Of a stretch of 64,000 bases of DNA, positions 50,901 through 60,278 are shown one piece after another (positions within the stretch are counted from its first letter, which is position 1; each line of letters starts with the position of its first letter). Source of the DNA: Chondrosia reniformis (taxonomy: Eukaryota > Porifera > Demospongiae > Chondrillida > Chondrillidae); NCBI GenBank assembly GCA_947172415.1, contig OX359194.1:5084001-5148000 (forward strand), in the 5' to 3' direction. Below the pieces are notes generated by a model. It ran no database searches and was not told the DNA's origin. It was given only the letters and a program-made list of their open reading frames with translations. The translations under genes and the position numbers were made by a program.

Positions 50901-53900
50901 CTACAATCTTGAATAAGTCATATAGTAAGTACATTAAAGGTAACCTAGTTTTCTTGGTGTTTACGTTATGCTTCTTTTAAACTCTATTTTGTACAAACTA
51001 CACATGTGATCTCCTTTTCTGGATGATAAGGAGGGCAAGGAATTCCACTGCAGGTAGCTTCCACATGAAAAAAAACAGCCCCATCAATGCTTGCAGCACT
51101 TCCTGGAATGTACTCTGGGTTCTTGTCCACGCACTCATACATTGTACGGTAGTGAGCATTATTATGACGAGTAGCCATAAGATAACCTTGATACTCTTTG
51201 GTCCATCCTGTCATGCAACTAGTCCTAGCTGGTATCATGAGATGTGCTGACCTTGTTGAAACATAGCACATGGCACATGGAACATTGAGGTCATGTACAT
51301 TTGGGAGAGGTGATTTGTTGTATATATAATTCATATTCAGCCCCATGTAGTGGATTTGTACCTTACACTCCTGGGAAGTAGTCTGAATACTCTGGGATTT
51401 CTGGGAGGCAGAGATAGTTGGCTCCACCTCCTGGTGAATTCCACCAGCTACCAGCTGTTATTCCTTCATACAGTATTTCTGCATCCTGTGTCGTAGGACA
51501 TGTTGTTCTTCCCCATCTTGTATAAACTATACCACCACTGCGGGGACCAGGTTCTCCCTTTATTCCAGTGTGACCAGGATGTCCAAGTTCCCCTTTCGGA
51601 CCAACTGGTCCTGGTGAGCCAGTGTCTCCTTTGCTACCGGTATCACCTTTAGGACCTTTATCACCTTTAGGACCAGGATGTCTATCCAGTGTATTAAGTA
51701 TTGCTTGAATGGGACAGCTGTTGCTGTCACTGCTTTGTCTTTTAGGCCTTTCCACTGAATAAATACATTTAAACAATGCTCAGTTTACTTTATTATTAAG
51801 CAGTGTATTTCTCAACCAGTTATATAGACAACATGGGATATACCTACATATAAGAAGTATTTAGTTAGATACTTAAAGGTTCTGCATAAGAGGTGCTTTT
51901 GAAGATAAGTGTTTGTATTTTAGATCTTACTTTCCCTAGGGACTATGCATATCTGGTACAAATCCTTTCTTATTAGCTCTGTCTAGCAATATGTATACAA
52001 GTTGATAGAATTTATATACCTAAGTTGATTAATGTTAGTTGAACTTGAATATATGTATTTATTTTATCTAGTTTTTAAGGTTAATTCCCAAAATTTTCTG
52101 ATAGCTAATAAATGTTATATTCACAACTACAGCAATTTATAACTAAACTTCTACAGTAGCATTGCTAAGTTACCTTCCCCACTTGCTGCCATCAGTGGCA
52201 AGCTGAGCAGTAAAAGAACTAGTTTTGTCTTCATAATGCAATAATACTTCCCTTATTTTACAAGTTGTTTACCTGATCCTGTATTTGTTTTCATTGGCTA
52301 CTTATATTCATATTCTATGTTGACATAGGTAATGTAATTAGAGAGGTAGAGTACACTAGTTAACTGTATTCATTAGTCATTTCTGGACAGCAATCGTTTT
52401 TGCTTGTTTTGTGGTGTCAGTGTGTTCTTTAGTTTCCATTAAAGATTCTTAAAAACAGATCTAAAGATAGTACAGTGACTAACATAAACATGCCCAGCAT
52501 GAAATACTAGCCATTATCAAGTGTATATTCCCCTAACCTATTTTGTGTATACATAAAGGTAGTACAGTGGACCTTCGCTTATCCGGACCCAATGGGACTG
52601 GACTACGTATGTCCAGATAACTGAAATGACCGGATATGTGAATGTTTTCTTTTTCTCTGTTTGCAGGTGATGTTTCAGATGAAGATTTGGTTATTCTGTT
52701 GTCTGAGAGAGTAGCAAAATCATTGTATTACAACTGGGTAGAAACACTAAAAGTAGGTCAAGATGTATATTGTTATCTGTTGTTGATCCAGATATAACAT
52801 TCTAAGCAAATAAATGACTGCTAGCATCAGTCTTTTTACGTATGTCTGCAATACATATTATTTTAGGATATAACGTATAGTATTATTTTGTATTTCATAT
52901 TTCTGCATATCTGCATAAGGTTTAGTTGTAGAAGATATCTTAGTGAAGTGACATTGTACATAGCAGAACATGTTTACTTCCACCACACACAGCCTCATAG
53001 TCATTTGCACCTGTACATACTTGTATTAGACCAAAATGTATGAGCTGGAACACACAAGGAACCTTCAAAGGAGATCACAGTCAGGAGAAGGTACATATGA
53101 TTTATACTGCTAATATACATTATAAGCTGTTGCCATACAAAGGTCTAATTGGACGTTTTGCGTTTTGCGACGTATTGCCTTTATTTACATTTATTTTTTA
53201 CATTAGTATATTTATTTACATACAATTATTTTCATTTTAGGAACACTATCTGTTCCAATTGAATTGTAGAAACATCTTTATCATTTTGATGCATGTACGT
53301 ACATGTGTATGTATGTACTAAGATACTGACATTATTGAGTAACTGCAACATGAATTCTTTTAAATAGAACATTTCAACCTGGAGGTCTTCATCAGCAATA
53401 TACGTATTATGATCGCAACAAATTCCCTCTATCTTTTCATGTGTATATATGTACTGTACCTAATCTGGTCAGTTACTGTATGAGACCTAATTTTCTGGCT
53501 GCATTAGACTGGTGACCAGCTTGTAAGCATTTACATATGTAAGTGTTATAGGGCACATAAAGGTAATAAAAAATGGCTGCCAAATAACGACCAAAAGTAA
53601 TCTTGATTTTCTTTCTTGTTGCTAAATTTCAAAAATCAAAAAGTATATCCAGATACAGTTGAACCAATCAATTATATTTCGGTTTTGCTTTTGTTGTGCT
53701 CTGTCCTGTAAGAAGAAAGATTTATTTGAACATATAAAAGTATTCAGTTAAATGTGGCCATGAAACAACAGATAAAACAACATTACAAGTCTTTTTAGTC
53801 TTTTTTAACATAAGTATGTACAATAATAATGGTCCCCAATTATCAGCTCCTATAACCAGAGTGTCATTTTTGGTACGTACTTTATTGAAGTGACCACTTT

Positions 53901-56900
53901 AAAAACAAGTAGCCATTCAAACCACAGTTCTAATGTATTCTTCATGTTGCTATAGTTTGCAAGGATGAAGAACAGAAAGGGCCTGTCATTACCTCCCCAT
54001 CAAAGAAAAATGGCAGGAGAAGAAAGAAAGGGAGAAAGATTGTACAACTAGAAGGTCCACCTCACCAGCCAAAAACATCTCCTGGTTATTCATTGGTACC
54101 AACTGGTTCTAACCAGCCTAACCTTCAGAGAAAATCTCTTAATGAAATCATGGATGAAGAGCTAGCACATGAGATTGAAACAAAAGAATGTGTAAGCCTC
54201 CTCGACATATTGTTTATTGTATGATAATACATATGTATATACGTACATATACTGCCATAAATTGAAATCTACAATTTGGCTTTATGTAACTGATCTATAT
54301 ATGTAGTCTGACATGGTGTCTGAAAGGATGAAGTCTGACAGAGCCTTCTTTCATTCTGTCCAAGATTTGTACATCAACAATAGGGATATCCCCAAGCAGA
54401 ATATTGATCGATTGATTGTCCAGTGTGGGTAAGAGAAAAGAATGGTTTGCTTAAGTAATATGTTAGCTACTCCTTAAATAACAAGCAGTAAGTGTGTGAA
54501 CTAACAATGCTAAAGATTTGATTTTATTGTTTATTGCTGCCTTTAGCAGCTCCACCATTTCATTAACAGTATGTACATATATGTAGTTACGTACTACTAC
54601 GTATAATCTACGTACATGTGTATATGTATATGCATAGTTTATGTACATACGTAGATACATACGTACACATTTTTAGGTAATAATGGAAATTTGGCTTCTA
54701 TTTTCCACTTGCTCTCTTATAACAAGTGTGGAATAATTCATAAGTTATCTAATATACAGTAACCGGTATTGGACAGATCTGGGGTTTTTCAAATGGTGTT
54801 CCGTATCGAGTAGGTATACCTTTATGACATCTTCAATATACGTATATATGGGTCATAGCTCCCAAGAAAATATAAGCAGAGCTTTGTATAACATGATCCC
54901 AGTCCATGTGTACTGCACCAATTGCGCCATCATCCAACCTCACTAGCTAGTGGCTGTAGGAATGTTTTATTACTAGTTTCAGATTATTCTATAACGCACG
55001 TTTTTCTTAATTTTGTGCATTTAGCATGAACACTTCAGATGCAAGGAGAAACCTGATCCTTCAAAGAAGAGAACAACAAACTGTCTCTGTGTTCAAGGAA
55101 TCTGATAATCCTAAACCTGTCAACTCAAAAAAGGTAGACTCTTTGCACACACACACACAAATACAAACGTTGAACACTATTAAGGCACATAATGTACATG
55201 TATATGTGGCCAATTTTGTGGAAAGTCACTCTCCAAATTCAAGTGGCAGGTAGTGCTATTAATTTGATTGGGTTCTAATTCCTGTCTTCAAATCATGATA
55301 CATACCATATATCTGGACTTGAATGCAAGGGTAGTAGATTGAGATTGAATGCAGGTATAAGAAAAACTTGTGGTTAAAAGATTGTGAGATGAAGCTTAAA
55401 TAAACAGACTAGTATAAGGATCGAATTACTAAGGTGCCAAATCAATGCATCTCAAAAGATTGCGGCTGCAGGCAAACTTGCAATCTTGCATTCTTTAGAC
55501 ACCTGCATTCAAATTCCAATATATAGTAGTTGATCATAAATTATACTTGTTTTTGTTGTTGCTTCTTTTTCAAAATTGTTAATTGATTCTGTGAGATGTC
55601 TGCATATATGTATGACTTTTTTAATACATACAGTGTTGTTCTTCCTTGAACAATTTAATCCTAGCATGTTAGAATTAATGTGATTGGTCATTTCTACCTG
55701 GCACAAAGTAGATATGTTTATATGCATAGTTGTTAAATTCTTCTTGACAAGAATATTTACTGCATTGCATGACTGTTTTTCCTCCTTAGAATCAGGAAGC
55801 TGTTAGTGAACATTCCAGTCCAAGACACTACGACAAGGGTTGGTGAAAGACATAATACCCTGCATATACTGAACTTAGTTAAATTAAGGAAGGTATTTGA
55901 TAAACAATCCGATCGTATGTTGTAGGCCAGGTTTTTCAATGTTAATGTATAGCACTATTCATTCACATTTATGTTCTGATGGCTTTGTTGTATAACAGGC
56001 TACTGACTGTAAATAGTTGTTTGTGTAATGTAATGAACATTTGATGGCTGGACTATGCTAAAGGGTTTACCGAGCGTCCCCTGTATCAGTTGGGTCTTGA
56101 GTAGCTGCTATAGTAGTCTTCACTGTGACCAAAGCAACTGATTACAGTCTGGTGCTCACTTTGTGTTTCACCATACACATTGCTATCAACCCCAGAGCTG
56201 TGACTTCCTTCCTTATAATCATTCCCATGTTCACCTTAAGTGTAGGTTCTTCAATACCAGGAAAGTATCAAATATGCATGTCGAGTCATGGTCAGCCTCA
56301 CCTCACACTACCTTGTGGTTGTTATCCCTTTTGAACCTGTATCAAAATGTAACTCCAAAAGTAGTTAGAACGGTATATAAATCTGATTAATAAAGTACTT
56401 TTAACTTCTCTGTCAAACCTCCAAATCCCTAAAAGAACCAACTGTGTCTCTAGATGCTCAAAACACTAAAAGATGAACCATCTCAAAGATATATAAAAGT
56501 TATTAAATATACAACTAACCCAAACCTGTAGCTTAACTACTACGTTCATGATTTTGTATTTTAACTACTCTTTATGATTGTCTTTGAGGCAGTTACGTAC
56601 TCTTATACTATTACTACTACGTATATACCTATATAGTGTAATGAGTGTAAAAACACTAGCCATTTAGATGATTTATAAGACCTACAGTTTATCTTTTCAT
56701 ATACCTTAACATATCCTATACTTGAATCTGGTATATACACGTAGTCACTCATTATGCTAAAACTGTATCTATGTACATATGTGCTTTTAGAAAGTGATGA
56801 AAGTAGCTACTACTATCAAGAGTTTGAGGATCCTAATTACAAGGACTTCAGGGCTGAAGCTAATTTGCAAGCAGAACTGAGAAATCAAGCATTTCAAAAG

Positions 56901-57821
56901 GCAGCTACTGCTTGGAAAGGCAAGCAAAGTCAATTGGCAAGCTTTTATGCTGAACAGGTAATGCTGGAGTACTGAGTACACATATCCAGTTGTATCTGCA
57001 TGTAATGTTTGTTGTTCCTTTAACATCTAGGGCAGAGAGCATGGAAAGAAAATGAAGGAAGCTAATCAAAGAGCTGCTGAGCTAATTTACAAAAAGTACA
57101 TGCTTTCATTGTATATTTAATATACGTAATCACTTTTGCCCTCAAATAGTCATTTTTATTGGTTGCACACAATGGCTGTTCAGATAATATGCATGTCAGA
57201 TAATCAAAATTTACATAGCCTGTACATTTATCTCTTCTGCAAAGTCAATGCCACTATGATAGTGTTGGTTAATAATATTGTTATATATAAAAACTTAGTA
57301 GCAACTGTAGATTTCTTTACATGTCCACTTTTATACAGAAACCGGTCGAGATTACCAGAAAGAAACAAAGTAGATCTTCATGGTCTGCATGTTGAAGAAG
57401 CTCTTCAAGTTGTACAAGAGAAGCTTTATGAATTCAGAGGTCAGTTTGGTAATGTCAGCATCATTTCTGTATCATGATTAATATGTATGTGTAATTATAA
57501 GCTAACCGACAAATGCTTGTTTATAGGAGAAAACCAAATAATAAACTGCATCTTTAGCAAGACCATTTTCACGTATTAACATACATTAACATACATATGT
57601 ATGTATCCTGCATACCTATGTGCTTAGATCAGTACTTTGAAGTCATAACTGGCAAAGGACATCATAGCTATAGAGGAGTATCTAAAGTGAAAAGTGCAGT
57701 TATTAGCTTCCTGAAGAGAAATCATATAAGGTATTGCATTGCATTAGATAGATTTCACATTTCTTCTCCACTGTTTATTTCTTTGGGCAGTGCATATGTG
57801 ATGTTCTTGACAGAGGATTGA
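38932..57821 (+). CDS. N4BP2: N4BP2-like protein: CUE, P-loop kinase, DUF1771, Smr
   Basis: Nineteen exons resolved (38932-39022, 39265-39750, about 40182-40252, 40880-40942, 41821-41876, 42053-42141, 43160-43236, 43341-43449, 44305-45531, 52667-52752, 53964-54191, 54307-54428, 55025-55133, 55790-55838, 56791-56957, 57031-57095, 57339-57439, 57628-57730, 57791-57821), about 1,100 aa. The exon 2/3 junction phase is unsettled, so a small exon may be missed. Domains: N-terminal CUE ([17 protein letters not shown]); a PPVY motif; polynucleotide-kinase-like P-loop GLPGSGKST with CSTDDFF and [12 protein letters not shown]; a second CUE-like segment ([11 protein letters not shown]); DUF1771 (YRAEA-like [14 protein letters not shown]); and a C-terminal Smr domain ([21 protein letters not shown]). 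The combination is diagnostic for N4BP2, known for 5'-polynucleotide kinase and nicking activity and for roles in RNA surveillance. AATAAA at 57896 is a likely polyadenylation signal. Confidence 0.9.
40455..40580 (-). repeat. Dispersed repeat family R1, copy 4
   Basis: On the minus strand, TCTATAGGGAACTAAACC-type sequence and CATTTTCCTACATGCT match the 3' part of the 36,230-36,480 element. It lies within an N4BP2-like intron. Confidence 0.6.
40709..40772. repeat. Minisatellite, 11-bp unit
   Basis: About six perfect or near-perfect tandem copies of ATTGCATGTGT in an N4BP2-like intron, ending in ATTGCATGAAG. The perfection of the array suggests recent expansion. Confidence 0.9.
41002..41249. 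mobile_element. pogo/Tigger-like MITE in N4BP2-like intron
   Basis: Left end CAGTGAAGCCTCGCTGTTAA and the inverse of the right end, CAGTGGGACCTTGCTTAAAC, are related inverted termini of the CAGTG(R)AxCCT pogo type, enclosing about 248 bp without a transposase. The left flank is TA; the right flank has drifted. Confidence 0.65.
42745..42973 (-). mobile_element. TIR repeat carrying hammerhead, copy 2
   Basis: Left end AGTGGACTCTGGATTTA and inverted right end AGTGGACTCCGGATTTA define about 229 bp. The interior matches the 30,217-30,425 repeat. It lies in an N4BP2-like intron. TIRs point to a MITE-like life cycle, while the internal hammerhead recalls retrozymes, so the family is uncertain. Confidence 0.7.
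42851..42950 (-). ncRNA. Type I hammerhead ribozyme relic, copy 2
   Basis: On the minus strand: outer stem I GCCACTCA pairs with TGAGTGGC; box 1 CTGATAA (consensus CTGATGA); a stem II region with GTCC-TAAGA-AGGAC; box 2 GAAAC intact; stem III ACAGCTGT; cleavage triplet GTC followed by TATGGC. The layout matches the copy at 30.3 kb. Box 1 is altered and stem II has extra bases, so it is probably inactive, but the fold is plain. Confidence 0.7.
43627..43700 (-). repeat. tRNA-like sequence, SINE head or tRNA relic
   Basis: On the minus strand it has an A-box (TAGCTCAGTGGC), a paired D-arm GCTC/GAGC, a T-arm CTGGG-TTCGATT-CTCAG with B-box GGTTCGATTC, and an acceptor stem GCAGTTG/CATTTGC with six of seven pairs. 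The anticodon arm (CTGGT/ATCAG) holds loop TGTCATA, lacking U33, with one extra base before it. It is therefore not a canonical tRNA but a tRNA-derived SINE head or pseudogene. Confidence 0.65.
45569..47770. repeat. Duplicated collagen block, copy 1
   Basis: Homologous throughout to 50,033-52,260. Both begin with ATGGATCACTGGCCACTAAC and contain a whole antisense collagen gene with flanks. Copy 1 begins 38 bp after the large N4BP2-like exon 9 ends. Confidence 0.9.
46465..47710 (-). CDS. Short-chain collagen C4-type (spongin-like), intact copy
   Basis: Two exons: signal peptide 47710-47650 ([21 protein letters not shown]) and 47240-46465, giving 278 aa. After a short N-terminal segment with one Cys comes a short collagenous run of about 17 Gly-X-Y triplets starting at [15 protein letters not shown]-terminal non-collagenous domain follows, opening with [10 protein letters not shown] and with paired cysteines ([25 protein letters not shown]-type [22 protein letters not shown]). 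This is the organisation of sponge short-chain (spongin-type) collagens related to type IV NC1 ends. Such proteins are secreted and build exoskeletal or basal matrix. The gene lies antisense inside an N4BP2-like intron. Confidence 0.88.
47799..47902. repeat. Hairpin element H2, copy 1
   Basis: ATACCACAGCACTGAGGTGT at the left and its inverse at the right (ACACCAAAGCGCTGTGGTAT) enclose a loop with a second inverted pair (GGAGTCA/TGACTCC). A sister copy lies at 59,846-59,942. A small foldback element without coding capacity. Confidence 0.75.
48060..49990 (+). mobile_element. Retroelement relic with reverse transcriptase remains
   Basis: Fossil. Recognisable reverse-transcriptase parts lie in order on the plus strand: a finger/palm segment near 48,930-49,200 ([19 protein letters not shown]) and a palm motif WFADDAS near 49,570, followed by thumb-like sequence to about 49,940. 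Upstream coding remains reach back to about 48,060. It is broken in many places (at least half a dozen breaks) and old. No terminal repeats or integrase were recognised, so LINE versus other retroelement class is unresolved. It sits between the two collagen blocks in the N4BP2-like intron. Confidence 0.7.
50033..52260. repeat. Duplicated collagen block, copy 2
   Basis: Second copy of the block at 45,569-47,770, same orientation, with small indels; for example, a local repeat of CCATGTAATTTTATCAAAAA at 50,790-50,865 is doubled here. It carries the broken collagen gene. Confidence 0.9.
50984..52234 (-). pseudogene. Short-chain collagen C4-type, broken second copy
   Basis: Signal exon 52234-52174 and main exon 51754-50984, over 90 percent similar to the intact copy by eye. 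The signal peptide, N-terminal segment and Gly-X-Y run are open. In the C-terminal domain, after YFPGV, the CAA codon of copy 1 reads TAA, and about 40 bases later a 4-nt TATA-type insertion shifts the frame. Past both, the rest of the domain is preserved to the same VCTK terminus. The product would lack most of its cysteine-rich domain, so this is probably a recent pseudogene. The high preservation elsewhere suggests a young lesion. Confidence 0.85.
52565..52645. mobile_element. pogo/Tigger-like end fragment
   Basis: CAGTGGACCTTCGCTTATCC after a TA, followed by GTCCAGATAACTGAAATG, resembles the terminal region of Tigger-type elements. No opposite end was found before the exon at 52,667, so only a fragment remains in the intron. 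Confidence 0.5.
53372..53395 (-). ncRNA. Hammerhead-like core, weak
   Basis: On the minus strand, CTGATGA, then A, GACC-TCCA-GGTT as a potential stem II, then GAAA. Both catalytic boxes are present but no stem I or cleavage strand could be recognised in the flanks. It shares CTGATGAAGACC with the 7.8- and 60.3-kb loci. It lies in an N4BP2-like intron. Confidence 0.35.
55257..56745 (+). repeat. 1.5-kb duplicated block, N4BP2-like copy
   Basis: Intron 13, exon 14 (55790-55838) and most of intron 14 of the N4BP2-like gene are repeated at 62,485-63,991 with high similarity. The start is shared at TTAATTTGATTGGGTTCTAA and the end near CTATACTTG-ATCTGGTATAT. Confidence 0.85.
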
Positions 57822-57975
57822 TCTTCCCCTGTATATCTGTCTGTCTCTCCCCCCTCCTGCTCCCTCCAACTCTTCTTGGCCCTTGGCATATTAGTAATAA
57901 ATATTGTTCAGTTACTAGATAATTTTCTCATTTGTAACTTGCACTGTGTGGTACTTGATTATGTATATATATATA
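57822..57975. other. 3' flank of N4BP2-like gene
   Basis: A short C/T-rich stretch precedes AATAAA at 57896-57901, a likely polyadenylation signal for the N4BP2-like transcript. Confidence 0.55.
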
Positions 57976-59106
57976 CAGTGGAACCTCCGAATAACGGACA
58001 CGCTCAGACCGACCATCTTGTCCTTTATTCAGAGGTTGTCCTCTTCTCAGAGGTTGGTCCATAATCACCCTCTAAACAACTAATTGTGTAATAGCAGCTA
58101 GCTACCAGTTATAGTGACACTATATTAGACTCATGGTCATGAAAATTATAAATATAATGCAATAAATACACACCTAGTCTCGCGCAGTCCAGACTGCTAT
58201 TTTGCCTCCATATTTTCTTGATGACGTCACATGGTCAGCGAAATAGGATCTGGTGAATAGCCTATACCATTTTTGGTCTGATCCACCGTAACTTGGTGGT
58301 TCATTAATATTCAGTTACCATGGTAATAATGACATTCATACCTTATAACGCATTGGTAACCAAGAAAGGTTTTGAAAATTGGAACTTGCCAGCTGTAGAG
58401 AGCAGCACGATGGAGCTTTGTTGCTTCAAAATTGTTGTCAGAATTTATGATGCCTTACATGAGTTTGCTAATCAATCAACCTGCAAAGTGCTGACTTTCT
58501 ACTGTTTGCGAAGTGATTTCGTTTCTAACCGCTTTGTTAACAGAAGTTGCTAATTTGTTATGCCCCCAGAACAAAAACAGTATAGGCTATTCACCAGACC
58601 CTATTTTGCTGACAGTGTGATGTCATCAAGAAAATATGGAGACAAAATAGCGGTCTGGCTATGCGAGACTAATACACACCAACAAGGTATATGGGGATTA
58701 GGAAGTCCAAATTAGGGTTTTCTTTGTATACGTATATTCTATAGCTACAAACACTATGACATTTGATTAATTCATGCAAGTTTTCTTCATTTTGAAAGTT
58801 CAGCGACAGATATTATTCACTGAATAATATCTGCCGCTGAACCAGTTAGCTCCTCCATAAACCAAACGAATTACTAAAAGTATACGTTTATAATCTGGAC
58901 CATACGAAATGGCTCGGAATGCTTTACTGAACAAGGTTTCGGTTCGAAGTTACACTGATGAGTGACCGCTGTCCAGAGTTTGGAGTGTCCGTTAACTGAG
59001 ATAAGAATGTATTGGTTTCTATAGAGAATCAATTGGGACCGTTTAACATGTCCGTTGTGTGGAGGTTGTCTGAATTTCAGAGTGTCCGTTATGGGAGGTT
59101 CCACTG
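57976..59106. mobile_element. pogo/Tigger-like element with nested insertion
   Basis: Left end CAGTGGAACCTCCGAATAAC and the inverse of the right end CAGTGGAACCTCCCATAACG are near identical and flanked by TA on both sides. Without the insertion at 58175-58671 it would be about 625 bp. No transposase is recognisable, so it is non-autonomous. Confidence 0.8.
58175..58671. mobile_element. Long-TIR DNA transposon relic nested in pogo-like element
   Basis: Terminal inverted repeats of about 90 bp start TAGTCTCGC and include TCCATATTTTCTTGATGACR. The element is flanked by a direct repeat ATACACACC (58066-58074 numbering within the line reads 58166-58174 at left; 58672-58680 at right), a 9-bp target duplication. 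Long TIRs with 9-bp duplications fit Mutator-like elements; if the duplication is counted as 8 bp, hAT or P would be the alternative. No transposase seen. Confidence 0.75.
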
Positions 59107-60139
59107 TACATATATCCATAGCATTCAATTTTTGACACCTCGAGTGTGCGAGGATTCTCATCTGCCAGGATGTGTTAGATTGTCATGCACCTGCTCAACA
59201 TAGCTTCTTATACGTAGGTGTACGTTGTGACATAATCTTCATTACGTTCTCCATTTGCCCTTGAGCAGTCAAAATCTGCCCGCATCAGCCATTTTGGTGT
59301 GTCCCTGCCCTCGGGTCTGGGGATGCCCATATTCAGGCATATCATTCAGTGTTAACAAGAGTGAGCAAACTCATTGCCATAACTACGAAGACTGGATTGA
59401 TTAACAAACGACGTGTAAATCGCAGCAATGTTTTGTGCGCAAGTCTACTGTACTGTTCTTTTTTATCTCTTAATGCTACGTCCGTGAGTGTACTGTTCAT
59501 GTAAATTCAACATCTCTTAACGTTACATGTGCGAGTCTACTGTTCAGAACAAGATGTCACAGGCGCAACTCTACGTATACTGGTTCCACTAACCCCTCCA
59601 AAACATTCACATTCATCGTTACATTTTCCCAATTCTTAATAGTAATACACCATGCACATTATTATTATAGTTATCAGTATATGCACCTGCCCTGCTTTCA
59701 AGCAAGGCTCTTGCATTATAAGTGTATGCACTAGTCATACTAATGGTATATGTACACAGTATGTAGTCACAAACATACAAATATGGTGTGTACATATATA
59801 GTCCATCAAGCTTTGTCCTACGTATGTAATGTTATTAGCATTAGTTATACCACTGCGCTGAGGTGTATATGGGTTTTATACGTACGAGTCACGAGGGCGT
59901 GTACGTATATAAACCCATATACACCGAAGCGCCGTGGTATAAGTGATATATACTCCTTCGCTTCTTATCGTTATTTTGGCGGGACTTTCAGGATGGCTCA
60001 TCTGGCGTCTGGTTAGTTTGGCTTAAACGCTGACGACTTTATAGAATGCTCTTGCCCTGACTACTCCAACTGTCCTAAATGTAAGGAGAATTGTCCACCC
60101 CCCAAGTAGAAACGTCTTAGTTTACCATATTTGGGCAGG
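59107..60139. other. Non-genic region with hairpin H2
   Basis: No exon supported. It contains the H2 hairpin at 59,846-59,942 and otherwise unique AT-rich sequence, with a relatively GC-rich stretch at 59,960-60,120. Confidence 0.5.
59846..59942. repeat. Hairpin element H2, copy 2
   Basis: TATACCACTGCGCTGAGGTG through TATATGGGTTTTATA pairs with the inverse at the right (TATAAACCCATATACACC, then GCGCCGTGGTATA). The arms are about 35 bp and the loop is TACGTA-rich. It is a relative of 47,799-47,902. Confidence 0.8.
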
Positions 60140-60198
60140 GATATAACAGGATTTAAGAAGCCGATGGCCGTATATAGCTTCTTAAATCCTGTTATACC
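60140..60198. repeat. Perfect-type palindrome, 22-bp arms
   Basis: GATATAACAGGATTTAAGAAGC (first 20 bases match) at 60140-60161 is repeated inverted at 60177-60198 around a 15-base loop, with one mismatch. It is a small foldback sequence unrelated to H2. Confidence 0.8.
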
Positions 60199-60278
60199 CC
60201 GGTTACGAAATATATACACAGGCGGTTGCCCCGGCAACGGGGTATATGTTAGTTTAATAGAATAAGGATTTCTTCTTA

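Noticed and set aside
56125-56390. Two plus-strand frames, repeated at 63,407-63,630
   Set aside because: They lie in the duplicated N4BP2 intron block, have no splice context, and are not better conserved than surrounding intron.
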